From the NCBI RefSeq assembly GCF_051278035.1, contig NZ_JBNMNU010000003.1:1-64000 (forward strand): a DNA stretch of 64,000 bases. The letters run 5' to 3'. Origin of the DNA: Clostridium_AD sp051278035. GTDB taxonomy: Bacteria > Bacillota > Clostridia > Clostridiales > Clostridiaceae. Positions 37,584 through 47,083 of this stretch are shown here, one piece after another. Every line of letters begins with the position of its first letter. Within the stretch, counting starts at the first letter, position 1. The notes under the pieces are model-generated. The model was not told the origin of the DNA and ran no database searches. It worked only from the letters and a program-made list of their open reading frames with translations. The position numbers were made by a program, and so were the translations under genes.

Positions 37584-39017
37584 TTAAGTTTCTGTTGGTG
37601 GAGTCTCTACTGGAGGATCTACAACTGGTGGCACTACAACCGGTGGTTCAACAACTGGTTTCTTCTTAGTACCTACTTTTGTAATTCCATCAATAACTCT
37701 GTAGGTATCATTGTTTATAACTTGTGTATCAATCAGCTTACCCTTTTCATATATTTTCCTTGTTACTTTAACTTTATATCCTGGATAACCCTTTTGCACA
37801 GTTTCTTTTTGTCCCTCATACTTAGTCGGATCTTTTACTATTTCTGTTTTTGGTTGAATAGTTTGCAAAGTTTCAGTTGAAATTTTATAAGTTCTATTAG
37901 TTAACGTAGAACTAGAATAAATATTAAAGGAAACATTTCTGTTTGATGTGTATCCTTCAATAAATATTGGATACTTTAATGTATTCTTAAATTTGTAATC
38001 AAGATTGCCATAATCAACAGTGGCATCTTGTCCTTTTGGGACGTAATGCGAAGGAAATGTATGATGAACTCTTTCTACAGACATAAGTTCAGTTCCAAGG
38101 ATTGCGTTGTATAGAGTAGATGAAGTCTGGCATATTCCACCGCCAAGCCCTTGTTCTAGTTTATCTCCTATAATTATTCCTGCAGCTTGGTATCCACTTT
38201 TTGCTGTTCTTTTTCCTACAACTCCATTAAAACTAAACACGTCTCCTGGCATTAATAGAGTCCCATTTATACTTTTAGTAGATAAATTTATATTTGTAGC
38301 CCTACCTGATGCTGAACTTGCATAATTTGTAGTAAAGCTTGATATTTTTTTATCTATTGCTTTTAAAGTAGCTGCTGTTATTTTAGGCTTCATTTCATTT
38401 ACGGGAGCCTCAATACTTATAGTATCTTCAGAAAGAACACCATTAATTTTATCCTTAATTTCACCTTTTAATTTATCTGAATCTAGCTGCTTGCCAATAA
38501 CATCATTAGTAACATTAAATTTTCCACTGCTAACCATCTTTATCGTTGCATTTACAGGCTTTTTATTTGTATTTTTAGCTATTTTTTCTACCATTTCTTC
38601 TATCATTTTTCCAACAATTTTATCATTATATTCGAATTTTAGCTCTATTTGCATTTCAACAGGATTTTTTATAGCTTTGTATCTTTGATACAAATTCATA
38701 TCACTTCCATAGCTAGTTGCCTGCTCTATAGCTTGGTCAATATTATATTTCGCGTCTAACTTTGAATAGTCTAAAGTATATTTTTTCTCTCCCTGTACTA
38801 TGTCAATTTTTTTCTTAATTATTTGACTAGAATACTTGTCCTCAATTATTTTTTGGGCCTCCGCCTTAGTTTTACCTGTTAAATTCTCATTTTCTATCTT
38901 TACTGAAGGTAAAATCAAAGAATCCCATTTCTTTACTTTAGAATAAGAATAAGTAGTAAATATTGCTGAACCTAATAAAAATATAGCTCCTAATATTATA
39001 ATTGCTTTTTTTTTCAT
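37584..39017 (-). CDS. VanW family protein with G5 domain
   Basis: A 477-residue cell-wall-associated protein. An N-terminal membrane anchor (6-25) is followed by the YoaR-like putative peptidoglycan-binding region (about 50-240), a VanW domain (about 245-385, with GGGICQTSSTLYNAI) and a G5 domain (about 390-450). The tail is rich in Pro, Val and Thr. The VanW domain is found next to vancomycin-resistance genes in some species, but none are here. General envelope role inferred. Confidence 0.9.
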   Translation of the reverse strand: MKKKAIIILGAIFLLGSAIFTTYSYSKVKKWDSLILPSVKIENENLTGKTKAEAQKIIEDKYSSQIIKKKIDIVQGEKKYTLDYSKLDAKYNIDQAIEQATSYGSDMNLYQRYKAIKNPVEMQIELKFEYNDKIVGKMIEEMVEKIAKNTNKKPVNATIKMVSSGKFNVTNDVIGKQLDSDKLKGEIKDKINGVLSEDTISIEAPVNEMKPKITAATLKAIDKKISSFTTNYASSASGRATNINLSTKSINGTLLMPGDVFSFNGVVGKRTAKSGYQAAGIIIGDKLEQGLGGGICQTSSTLYNAILGTELMSVERVHHTFPSHYVPKGQDATVDYGNLDYKFKNTLKYPIFIEGYTSNRNVSFNIYSSSTLTNRTYKISTETLQTIQPKTEIVKDPTKYEGQKETVQKGYPGYKVKVTRKIYEKGKLIDTQVINNDTYRVIDGITKVGTKKKPVVEPPVVVPPVVDPPVETPPTET

Positions 39018-39255
39018 ATAAATCTCCTTTTCACTCTTCCGTATTGTACTACATTCAAACTTTTAATACTATATACTTTTCCATTTATATATTATTTTTA
39101 ATTTAGTTACATATTATTTTATAGTTATATAATTAATTTAAAAACATTACCATTATTTTATCACAATTTAACGTTATTAGAGGTAATTTAAATATATATT
39201 TTTTATTTGAGTAATATACATTTTACTTGTAATTGAAATTTATATTGCCTAATAA

Positions 39256-39312
39256 TAGAACTACTCAGTAATCCCTACTATTATTATTATTAGGGATTAC
39301 TGAGTAGTTCTA
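39256..39312. terminator. Perfect 21-bp hairpin after sleB
   Basis: The arms 39256-39276 and 39292-39312 are perfectly complementary around a 15-base ATT repeat. There is no long T-run on either side, so termination would be weak despite the long stem. The rest of the 309-base gap (39018-39326) is AT-rich, with nothing else that I can support. Confidence 0.6.
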
Positions 39313-39326
39313 CCTATTACTTTTAA

Positions 39327-40043
39327 TTAGCTACAAAATCTATGTTTACCAATTACTTTTATTAGTGTCTTTGACCATATCCATTTATTAGTGGCTGTTG
39401 CAGGATTAAAATAGAATACAGCACCTCCTGAAGGGTCCCAGCCATTTAGCGCATCTCTTGCTGCCTTTATAGAGTTGGGTTGCATTTCCGAATTTACTTG
39501 CCCATCTACTACAGCAGTGAACGCACCTGGTTGATAGATCACTCCCGCTATTGTAGTTGGGAATCTTGCATCTCTTGTTCTATTTAATATTACTGCTCCA
39601 ACGGCAACCTGACCTTCATAAGGTTCCCCTCTAGCCTCACCATTTATAAGGAGTGCTAACAAATTCACATCTTTATTATTTGTTACATTTTGGGTAGATG
39701 CCGTCCCGCTAGAAGTTGACTTGTTCGCTGCAATACCAAGAGCTGCAAGTGTGTTTTTTCCTGTTATTCCATCTACACTTAATCCATTTTTCCTCTGAAA
39801 TAACTTAACTGAAAGATAGGTGTTATATCCATATATCCCATCAACAGCATCCTTACTATATCCCCATTTTTTTAGTTTAGTTTGGATTTCTTTAACTTGT
39901 TCGCCCCTTGAACCATATTTATAAACCTGCGCCATTGCTTTCATATTAGAAATATTAAAATATACCTCGCTTGAAAAGTATGCGATTAAAATTATCATAA
40001 CTACAGCGCTGCACCTTTTGAGTAAATGCCTTTTGTCATTCAA
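39327..40043 (-). CDS. sleB: Spore cortex-lytic enzyme SleB-type cell wall hydrolase
   Basis: Hydrolyses spore cortex peptidoglycan during germination. The 238 residues have a signal or anchor segment (about 12-28), a peptidoglycan-binding domain (about 42-104) and a Hydrolase_2 domain (about 132-238). NGEARGEPYEGQVAVGAVIL contains the catalytic glutamate. It starts with TTG after AGGAGG. No ypeB partner is next to it, so it could also be a vegetative or SleB-like hydrolase such as CwlJ. Confidence 0.88.
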   Translation of the reverse strand: MNDKRHLLKRCSAVVMIILIAYFSSEVYFNISNMKAMAQVYKYGSRGEQVKEIQTKLKKWGYSKDAVDGIYGYNTYLSVKLFQRKNGLSVDGITGKNTLAALGIAANKSTSSGTASTQNVTNNKDVNLLALLINGEARGEPYEGQVAVGAVILNRTRDARFPTTIAGVIYQPGAFTAVVDGQVNSEMQPNSIKAARDALNGWDPSGGAVFYFNPATATNKWIWSKTLIKVIGKHRFCS

Positions 40044-40110
40044 ATGTATTCCTCCTCAAAAAAAAATATATATCTTGCATTATCAGTATTAGTTTGTGCT
40101 AATTTACAAA

Positions 40111-40160
40111 AAAAATACACTGAGTTACTAGATTAAATCATAGTAACTCAGTGTATTTTT
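40111..40160 (-). terminator. Terminator after the MgtE-N/CBS gene
   Basis: A perfect stem of about 20 bp (40111-40130 and 40141-40160) flanks a 10-base loop and is followed by A-rich sequence on the plus strand, hence a U-tract in the minus-strand RNA. Confidence 0.85.
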
Positions 40161-40180
40161 ATATAATTCCTATATAAACT

Positions 40181-41443
40181 TTATATAATTTTTTTAAGTT
40201 TTCTTTTCCATCTAGGTGATAATAATTCTTCAATTATATCATTCATAATTACTATTCCACATAATTTTTCGTCCTCGTCTACTACCGGTAAAGATATTAA
40301 ATCATATTTAAGGGCTAATTCAACAGCATCTTCAATATCTTGGCAATCATTTATTTTAATAACTGTATCATCCATAATATCTTCTAATTTCTGCTGAGGG
40401 TCTGACAACACTAAATTCCTCAGTGAAATAAATCCTTGAAGCTTTTCCTCTTCATCTATAATATAAATATAATGTATTACCTCATCGTCTGGCTTAAGTT
40501 CCCTTAGGATTTCTATAGTCTCAAAAGCTGTAATATTAACATTAAAGGATATAAAATCTTTATTCATTATGCTTCCAACAACTTCATCTTCATAATTCAT
40601 AAGATCTCTGATTTCATCTTCATCTTCTTTGTTAAAGTTCAGAAGGATTTTTTCTGCATCAGCTTCCTTCATTTCATCTAGAATATCAGCAATTTCGTCG
40701 TTAGGCATTTCCTCTAAAATTTCTTGTGCTCTCATGTTATTTATAGTACTTAAAATATCAGCTTGGATTTCTGGTTGTAATGCCTCTAAGGTATCAGCAG
40801 CCAAATCTTTATCTAAACTTTCAAAAATTTTGTTTCTAGCCTCCGTATCTAGCCCCTCTAAAATATCTGCAAGATCTGCTGGATGGAGCTTAGTTAATTT
40901 CCCGTAAGGTTCTGTTAGTTTTAAGCTGTTCTCTACCATCTCTAAGGATTGAACACTTTCCCAAGTTATACTATTTTCTCTAGGGCTTCTGCCCACTATA
41001 TCATAAAAAGCTCTGACTATTCCATCTAATTTATATTTTCTAGCAACAGCTATAATGCCCGATTCTACTGTTATAACTCTTATCTCTCCACCAACTTTAT
41101 TCATAGTCAAATCATTAACCTTAACAACCTTCTTACCGTTAACATCGACTATTTGCTTGTTTAATAGGTTTTTAGACAAAAGGTAAGAAAATTTTCTAGG
41201 AATTATATCTTTCACTCCTCTTACTCTTACAGTTAGACCCTTATCCTCTTTGAACATTTCAATATTTTTAAATTCACAATTAAAAATTTCTCCACCCTTT
41301 TTGATTTTATATCCAATAACTCTTGGATATCCTTGGTCCGTAGTAACATAAATATCGTACAACTTGCCAATACTGTCATCAAGCTCATCGTACACTTTTT
41401 GATTAAGTATTTTACTTAAATAAAATTGTGAAATTCTTTCCAT
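40181..41443 (-). CDS. MgtE N-terminal and CBS domain protein without a channel
   Basis: A 420-residue soluble protein. A PRC-barrel-like N-terminal part (about 1-165) precedes an MgtE_N superhelix (about 190-290, with LHPADLADILEGLD) and two CBS domains (about 300-418). It has no membrane segments, so it has the magnesium-sensing part of MgtE but not the pore. The ATG at 41443 follows AGGAGG and is preferred to a start 22 codons upstream. Possible sensor or partner of a separate transporter; this is inferred. Confidence 0.85.
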   Translation of the reverse strand: MERISQFYLSKILNQKVYDELDDSIGKLYDIYVTTDQGYPRVIGYKIKKGGEIFNCEFKNIEMFKEDKGLTVRVRGVKDIIPRKFSYLLSKNLLNKQIVDVNGKKVVKVNDLTMNKVGGEIRVITVESGIIAVARKYKLDGIVRAFYDIVGRSPRENSITWESVQSLEMVENSLKLTEPYGKLTKLHPADLADILEGLDTEARNKIFESLDKDLAADTLEALQPEIQADILSTINNMRAQEILEEMPNDEIADILDEMKEADAEKILLNFNKEDEDEIRDLMNYEDEVVGSIMNKDFISFNVNITAFETIEILRELKPDDEVIHYIYIIDEEEKLQGFISLRNLVLSDPQQKLEDIMDDTVIKINDCQDIEDAVELALKYDLISLPVVDEDEKLCGIVIMNDIIEELLSPRWKRKLKKII

Positions 41444-41509
41444 AGATATTCCTCCTATTATGCAGAGAAACATCAAAATAAAATCCACAGCTAATTGATT
41501 TTTAACCAC

Positions 41510-41819
41510 AATTCAAACTATATGAATTTCTGATATTAGAAACTCTCTACATATTCATATTATATTTTAAAATTAATATTGACCTTCTACTCGGAGGGCC
41601 ATTTTCCATTCATCTCACCGCCTATAATATATATATGTTTAGATATTACCACATTTTTTATGATATTTTAATTAAAAATAAAATTCTCTCTACTATAATT
41701 ATATTATATAGACTTCAAAATGCAACTATAATAAATTTTATAGTTCATATTTATTAATAATTATGTTAATATTACTATGTATAGAAAGCGATCGATAACT
41801 GATTTATTTGGAGGTATAT
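41510..41819. other. Divergent intergenic region with a GC-rich patch
   Basis: This 310-base gap separates the MgtE-N/CBS gene (-) from ygiQ (+) and must hold both promoters. It is almost entirely A/T except for a GC-rich patch at 41581-41624. On the minus strand the patch begins GGCGGTGAGATGAATGG. I looked for an M-box and other metal riboswitches and could not match one. Confidence 0.5.
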
Positions 41820-43694
41820 ATGATAGTAAACAAGCAGTTTTTACCCATTAGTATGAATGATTTAAAAGAAAGAAATATATCCCAATTGGATTTTATAATA
41901 ATTACAGGGGATGCATATATTGATCATCCATCCTTTGGTACTGCAATAATTGGCAGAACCTTAGAACGCGAAGGCTTTACTGTAGGTATTATAGCACAGC
42001 CCAATTGGGATAACGTAGACGATTTTAGAAAACTTGGAAAGCCTAAATATGGATTTCTTATAAATTCTGGTAATATAGATTCTATGGTCAATCACTATAC
42101 TACTGCAAAGAAAAAAAGGCATACAGACCTTTACTCTCCCGGAGGTGAATCTGGTCATAGACCTGATAGATGCGTAATTGTATACTGTAATAGAGCTCGT
42201 GAGGCTTTTAAAAATGTTCCAATTATAATTGGTGGTATCGAAGCAAGTCTTAGGAGATTTGCACACTATGATTATTGGGACGACAAGGTGCGACGAAGCT
42301 TAATAGTAGATGCTAAAGCGGATCTGTTAATTTATGGTATGGGAGAAAGACCTATAATTGAAATAGCTAATCTATTTAAATATGGCATGACTATAGATAA
42401 AATGACTTCCATAAAAGGAACAGTCTATATTTCAAAAGAAATTGATAAATTAGAAGATTTCGTAGAAGTGCCTTCTTTTGAAGAAGTAAGTGTTGATAAA
42501 AATAAATATGGAGAAAGCTATAAATTACAATCTATGGAACAAGATGATATAAGAGGAAAAATTGTAGTGCAAAAACATAATGATAGATACATAGTGCAAA
42601 ACCCTCCTCAAACTTCATTAACCCAAAATGAAATGGATATAACTTACGGGCTACCTTACACTAGAACCTATCATCCTATATATGAAGAAAAAGGAGGAAT
42701 CCCTGCAATAAACGAGGTGCAGTTTTCAATAACTAGCCATAGGGGTTGTTTTGGTAGTTGTTCGTTCTGCGCACTAACCTTTCACCAAGGGCGAGTTATT
42801 CAAAATAGAAGCCAAAAATCTATAATAGAAGAAGCAACGCTTTTAACTACTCTAAAAGATTTCAAAGGATATATTCACGATATTGGTGGTCCTACAGCTA
42901 ATTTCAGACATAGGGCCTGTAAAAAACAAGAAAAAGTGGGTGTATGCAAAGATAAACAATGCATGTATCCAACACCTTGTAAAAATCTTATAATTGATCA
43001 CACTGAATATTTAGATTTATTAAGAAATGTTAGGTCTTTACCAAACATTAAAAAAGTTTTTATTCGTTCTGGAATAAGATATGATTATTTGATGTTTGAT
43101 AAAAACACTACCTTTTTCGAAGAATTATGTCAACATCATATTAGTGGACAATTAAAAGTAGCCCCAGAGCATATTAGTGACAAGGTCCTAGACCAAATGG
43201 GCAAATCAAAAAAAAATATTTATGATAGTTTTGTAAAAAAATATTTTGAAATAGATAAAAAATTTAATATGAATCAATTTTTAGTTCCTTATCTTATGTC
43301 AAGCCACCCAGGGTCGGACCTTGCGGAATCTATTAAATTATCAGAATATATAAAAGAAATGGGATACACTCCTGAACAGGTTCAAGATTTTTATCCAACA
43401 CCAGGTAGCTTATCCACTACAATCTACTACACTGGGATTAATCCCTTTACCAAAGAAACTGTTTATGTTCCAACCGCTCAAAAAGAGAAAAATATGCAAC
43501 GAGCGCTACTTCAAGTTAAAAACCCTGATAACTACAAAATTGTAAAAGAAGCTCTAACAATAACTCATAGAGAAGATTTAATTGGTTTTGATAAAAAATC
43601 ACTGATTCCACCAAGACCTACCAATACAAATACTAAATTTAAAGGGGTCAAAAATTCTAAACGAACAATTCCAAAAAATAACTTTAAAAAATAA
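41820..43694 (+). CDS. YgiQ family radical SAM protein
   Basis: A 624-residue iron-sulfur enzyme of unknown reaction. The radical SAM cluster motif is CFGSCSFC (C-x3-C-x2-C), with a B12-binding-like N-terminal domain and the DUF3362 C-terminal part (about 450-600). The ATG at 41820 follows GGAGG and is preferred to the TTG four codons before it. It is the first gene on this strand and stands alone. Confidence 0.9.
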   Translation: MIVNKQFLPISMNDLKERNISQLDFIIITGDAYIDHPSFGTAIIGRTLEREGFTVGIIAQPNWDNVDDFRKLGKPKYGFLINSGNIDSMVNHYTTAKKKRHTDLYSPGGESGHRPDRCVIVYCNRAREAFKNVPIIIGGIEASLRRFAHYDYWDDKVRRSLIVDAKADLLIYGMGERPIIEIANLFKYGMTIDKMTSIKGTVYISKEIDKLEDFVEVPSFEEVSVDKNKYGESYKLQSMEQDDIRGKIVVQKHNDRYIVQNPPQTSLTQNEMDITYGLPYTRTYHPIYEEKGGIPAINEVQFSITSHRGCFGSCSFCALTFHQGRVIQNRSQKSIIEEATLLTTLKDFKGYIHDIGGPTANFRHRACKKQEKVGVCKDKQCMYPTPCKNLIIDHTEYLDLLRNVRSLPNIKKVFIRSGIRYDYLMFDKNTTFFEELCQHHISGQLKVAPEHISDKVLDQMGKSKKNIYDSFVKKYFEIDKKFNMNQFLVPYLMSSHPGSDLAESIKLSEYIKEMGYTPEQVQDFYPTPGSLSTTIYYTGINPFTKETVYVPTAQKEKNMQRALLQVKNPDNYKIVKEALTITHREDLIGFDKKSLIPPRPTNTNTKFKGVKNSKRTIPKNNFKK

Positions 43695-43696
43695 AA

Positions 43697-43740
43697 AAAG
43701 CACATATAATTACAAATTACTTTGTAATTATATGTGCTTT
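43697..43740 (-). terminator. Convergent terminator after ygiQ and the membrane protein
   Basis: A perfect 20-bp stem with a TTAC loop. On the minus strand seven T residues follow, so it serves best as terminator of the gene at 43756; it may also stop ygiQ transcripts. Confidence 0.85.
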
Positions 43741-43755
43741 AAAATATTTGTTAAT

Positions 43756-44391
43756 TTATCTTTTAAACTTTATTAACCCGTAATCTAGAGTTGCAACCCA
43801 AATTAAATCTGCAAAGAGCAGCAGCGCAAAATTTATATTTAATGTAGTAGTAAGAATAGCTAATAATGTAGTAGTTGATGAAATTATTATTAATAGGGCT
43901 CCTAATTTATTAGATGGTTTTTTATGGAATATTTCTATCCCTTTAATTAAAAAAATTGAATTTATCATAAGGAGTGCAACATTGTAATAATTTTCTAATT
44001 GTAACTCCATAGTGTATCCTGAGATATTTGATATATTTATCTTTATAAAAGATTTATATATAAGAGTGCAATAGGCTAAAACAAGCACAACACACAGAAT
44101 GAAAATCTTTTTAAGCTTAATTTTATCGTTTCTAGCAAAAATAAATATTGAAATAATCCCACATATAGGTATACAAAGTATATTAATAAACAAAACTGGT
44201 TTTAAAAGATATAAATAACTTTGGTTTTTTATAACAAATAGGATTATTAATGCTATGTATCTACATGCCATTAGTATTAAAACCATAGCACTTATTACCT
44301 TGATTCTTTTAGGCGCATAAAATATACTAAAAATTATACCTTGATATAATAAAAAAAACATTACTAACAGCATTAAAAAATATATACTCAC
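43756..44391 (-). CDS. Uncharacterised membrane protein
   Basis: A 211-residue protein made almost entirely of hydrophobic segments; I count six (about 4-21, 33-52, 64-84, 95-112, 134-150 and 163-203). It has no motif that I recognise. The gene stands between ygiQ (convergent) and the lipid kinase (93 bases upstream, same strand). It resembles small sensor-like membrane modules that have lost or never had a soluble output domain, but that is speculation. Confidence 0.7.
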   Translation of the reverse strand: MSIYFLMLLVMFFLLYQGIIFSIFYAPKRIKVISAMVLILMACRYIALIILFVIKNQSYLYLLKPVLFINILCIPICGIISIFIFARNDKIKLKKIFILCVVLVLAYCTLIYKSFIKINISNISGYTMELQLENYYNVALLMINSIFLIKGIEIFHKKPSNKLGALLIIISSTTTLLAILTTTLNINFALLLFADLIWVATLDYGLIKFKR

Positions 44392-44483
44392 TAATATACT
44401 CTCCTAAAGATTTCTACTGTTAATATTTATTAATTTAAATTTAAAAATATGCACGATTTATACTTTATAAATTAAATAGTTCG

Positions 44484-45368
44484 CTATATTTTAGATCCAA
44501 GTACTGATATCCCACCTTTTTCACATTCTATGATAAGTGGAAAATCTGGTCCTCTTTCTCCGTCTATATCCGTAACAATATCTTCATAGCATTCTACTTC
44601 TAACCTATTAGTCTTAAAATAAACAATACCTTCTACATTCTCTAGATATTCATTTCTTAACATTTTAATAAAAATATTTATTATATTCTTCATAATACCA
44701 GCTTTAATTATAATTACATCCAAAAGCCCGTCGTCTATCTTAGCTTTATACGCGAATTTTAAATTTCCTGCTGTTTGTCCATTAAAAACTAACATTAGAT
44801 ACATGTCTCCATCAAAGCAATCCTTGTCTGATGTAACTTTTATTTTAAGTCTCCTGAAATTAGGCAATTGTTCAAACCCTTTTACATAGTATGCCAGTTT
44901 TCCTATAGTATTTTTTAAATTCATATCTGTTTTTTGTGATACATCTGTAAATAGGCCCATACTGGCTACATTCATAAAATATTTATGGTTTATTTTTCCT
45001 ATGTCAACTTTTTTCACCTTACTTTTCAGTATTTGGTTACAAGCCTCTTCAACATCTAAAGGCATTCCAATATACCTAGCGAAATCATTTGCGGTGCCAG
45101 TAGGAATAATTGCAATTGGTAAATTGATTCTTTTTTCTTTCATAACATTTATTACGCTATCTATTGTTCCATCTCCACCAGCTATTAAAATATATTTATA
45201 GCTTTTATCAATATCAAAAAAAGCAGTTGATAATGGACTTTCGTGGCATATTCTATGTGGAACTATTACACAATCGTGTTTTTGATGAATCATTATTATT
45301 TTATCTAAATCAGATGCTATAGTATTCTCTCCAGAGTATGGATTATAAATAAATTTCACCTTATACAT
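44484..45368 (-). CDS. Diacylglycerol/lipid kinase family protein
   Basis: A 294-residue YegS/DgkB-type lipid kinase. The nucleotide-binding GGDGTIDSV is at about 70-78 and IPTGTANDFARYIG at about 95-108. It probably phosphorylates diacylglycerol or a related lipid at the membrane surface. No lipoteichoic acid genes are adjacent. Confidence 0.9.
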   Translation of the reverse strand: MYKVKFIYNPYSGENTIASDLDKIIMIHQKHDCVIVPHRICHESPLSTAFFDIDKSYKYILIAGGDGTIDSVINVMKEKRINLPIAIIPTGTANDFARYIGMPLDVEEACNQILKSKVKKVDIGKINHKYFMNVASMGLFTDVSQKTDMNLKNTIGKLAYYVKGFEQLPNFRRLKIKVTSDKDCFDGDMYLMLVFNGQTAGNLKFAYKAKIDDGLLDVIIIKAGIMKNIINIFIKMLRNEYLENVEGIVYFKTNRLEVECYEDIVTDIDGERGPDFPLIIECEKGGISVLGSKI

Positions 45369-45527
45369 TCGATTTTCTCCTATTTACTTATTATGTTTAT
45401 TAATTTATCTATAATCATTATACATTTTTAAATACAAATCCACAAGATTCACTTTTCCTATGGATTCGTTCACAATTGCCAACAAAACAAGTAACAAAAT
45501 TATACCTTTTTTAGATTTATGATCTTT

Positions 45528-45956
45528 TTAAATATTGTGAGTACAGGGTATAGATATTTCACTTAATGCTTCACTAGCCTCTTTATGGAGATTTGGCTCT
45601 ACCGCTAAGTCTCCCAGTGAAATCATTCCAACTAATTCATTATTTGAAACTATAGGAAGTCTTCTTATTTGTCTTTCACTCATAATCCTAGTAGCGTCAT
45701 CTACATTTATGTTTATATCTCCTAGAACTGGATTTGAGGTCATTATTTCTCTAACCCTTTGTATTTTCATATCTGACCCTTCTGCAACACATCTCGTAAT
45801 TATATCCCTATCCGTTAATATCCCTACTATTTTGTCTTCTGTTTTTACTGGAATTGACCCTATATTATGTTCCCTCATAAGCATAGCTGCATGCTCCACA
45901 GTATCCTCTACAGATAAACTTATAACGTCTTTACTCATTATTTCAGAGATCTTCAT
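45528..45956 (-). CDS. CBS domain protein
   Basis: A 142-residue protein consisting of two CBS domains (about 6-60 and 70-125) that would bind adenosine nucleotides. Both have the usual IGSIPV/IRRLPIV and GILTDRDI/GMISLGDL strands. Related stand-alone proteins in spore formers are stress-related, but the partner is unknown. GGAGG precedes the ATG. Confidence 0.88.
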   Translation of the reverse strand: MKISEIMSKDVISLSVEDTVEHAAMLMREHNIGSIPVKTEDKIVGILTDRDIITRCVAEGSDMKIQRVREIMTSNPVLGDININVDDATRIMSERQIRRLPIVSNNELVGMISLGDLAVEPNLHKEASEALSEISIPCTHNI

Positions 45957-46118
45957 TTTAAAATCCTCCTTTTTTTTTGCTTATTACAGACAACAATTAC
46001 TTCTCTTTATATTTTAACCATAAAGAAAAAATAATATTAATATTTTTTCTTTACTTAAATATTAATGCATGATGATGTATAATTGAGAAGACAATTTTAT
46101 TCTTAGGAGTGGTGTATA

Positions 46119-46631
46119 TTGAAAAAATCTTATCTACCAAATATTATTACCTTAGGAAACTTGATTTTCGGATTATTATCATTAGTAATGACTTTCGAAG
46201 ATAAGTATAAATTTTCTGTAATTTTTATACTATTAGCAGGTCTTATGGATAGGTACGATGGTCAGGTAGCTCGTTTTTTACAAGTATCTAGTAGTTTCGG
46301 AAAAGAATTAAATTCATTAGCAGACTTAATATCTTTTGGCGTTGCCCCATCACTTCTCATATTTAATTTATATAATTTCATATCTTTAGGATATTTGGGA
46401 TATATTTTATTTTTGATTTTCCCATTATCAGGTGCATTTAGACTAGCTCGATATAATTGTTCTAAATTTGATAATGTTTATACAGGCATCCCTATTACAC
46501 TAGCCGGAATGCTAGTTGCATTATACGCTCTAATAACTTTAAATTCACAGCCCAATTTTCCACTTACTATTATTATAATGCTTATACTATCTTATCTTAT
46601 GGTAAGTAAATTCAAGTTAAAAAAAGTGTGA
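46119..46631 (+). CDS. pssA: CDP-diacylglycerol-serine O-phosphatidyltransferase
   Basis: Makes phosphatidylserine, precursor of phosphatidylethanolamine, in the membrane. The 170 residues have about five membrane segments and the CDP-alcohol motif DRYDGQVAR...GKELNSLAD. The third of the four conserved aspartates is Asn here (GKELN instead of GKELD), while the other three are kept. A TATAAT box at 46078-46083 may be its promoter. The usual psd decarboxylase gene is not adjacent. Confidence 0.85.
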   Translation: MKKSYLPNIITLGNLIFGLLSLVMTFEDKYKFSVIFILLAGLMDRYDGQVARFLQVSSSFGKELNSLADLISFGVAPSLLIFNLYNFISLGYLGYILFLIFPLSGAFRLARYNCSKFDNVYTGIPITLAGMLVALYALITLNSQPNFPLTIIIMLILSYLMVSKFKLKKV

Positions 46632-46652
46632 GAAATTGATCTCACACTTTTT
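46621..46652. terminator. Shared convergent terminator overlapping the pssA stop
   Basis: A perfect 13-bp stem (AAAAAGTGTGAGA and its complement) with a 6-base loop. The left arm includes the pssA stop codon and the right arm touches the end of the opposing gene. T-runs on both strands suit both directions. Confidence 0.85.
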
Positions 46653-46981
46653 TAGTCTCTTAACTTCAAATCTTCGTCAATTTCTGTTTCTATATACTCT
46701 ATTTGAAGCTTACATTTCATAATGTCAGTTTTCATTGTGCAGTAAGACATATAACTATATGATGCACCATCTAATACCTTTATTGCCTCATCTATAATAT
46801 CCCCTAAATTATCAGCTCTTTTAAGTGCATCCTTAACATCACTCTTTTTAGAAAGCGCAATTTTATTTAACTCATCCGCGCCACCTATTAAGAGCCTGTA
46901 AGAATTAACTAACTTAGTCAGCATATCTGCCAAATTATTTATATCGTTGTAATAATTTTGTATCACCCTTCTGTGTGACAA
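46652..46981 (-). CDS. Small helical protein of unknown function
   Basis: A 109-residue, largely alpha-helical and charged protein with no membrane segment and no motif that I recognise. It starts with TTG after AGGGTGA. It resembles coiled-coil helical bundles such as phasin-like or FlgN-like chaperones only in composition. Separated from the cation exchanger by 102 bases and convergent with pssA. Confidence 0.6.
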   Translation of the reverse strand: MSHRRVIQNYYNDINNLADMLTKLVNSYRLLIGGADELNKIALSKKSDVKDALKRADNLGDIIDEAIKVLDGASYSYMSYCTMKTDIMKCKLQIEYIETEIDEDLKLRD

Positions 46982-47083
46982 ATAATCACCCTATAGTCTT
47001 GATATCCATTAAGTATATTATTATAGAAATAGAATTATGCTAAGAACATAAAATATACTATTATGTGATTTACTTTCATGCAC

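Noticed and set aside
37584..39017. VanW gene as evidence of glycopeptide resistance
   Set aside because: The vanH, vanA and vanX type genes are absent and VanW domains are common in ordinary clostridia.
41510..41819. M-box or other known magnesium riboswitch before the MgtE-like gene
   Set aside because: The conserved AGGTGAGGCTCC-type core was looked for on both strands and is absent.
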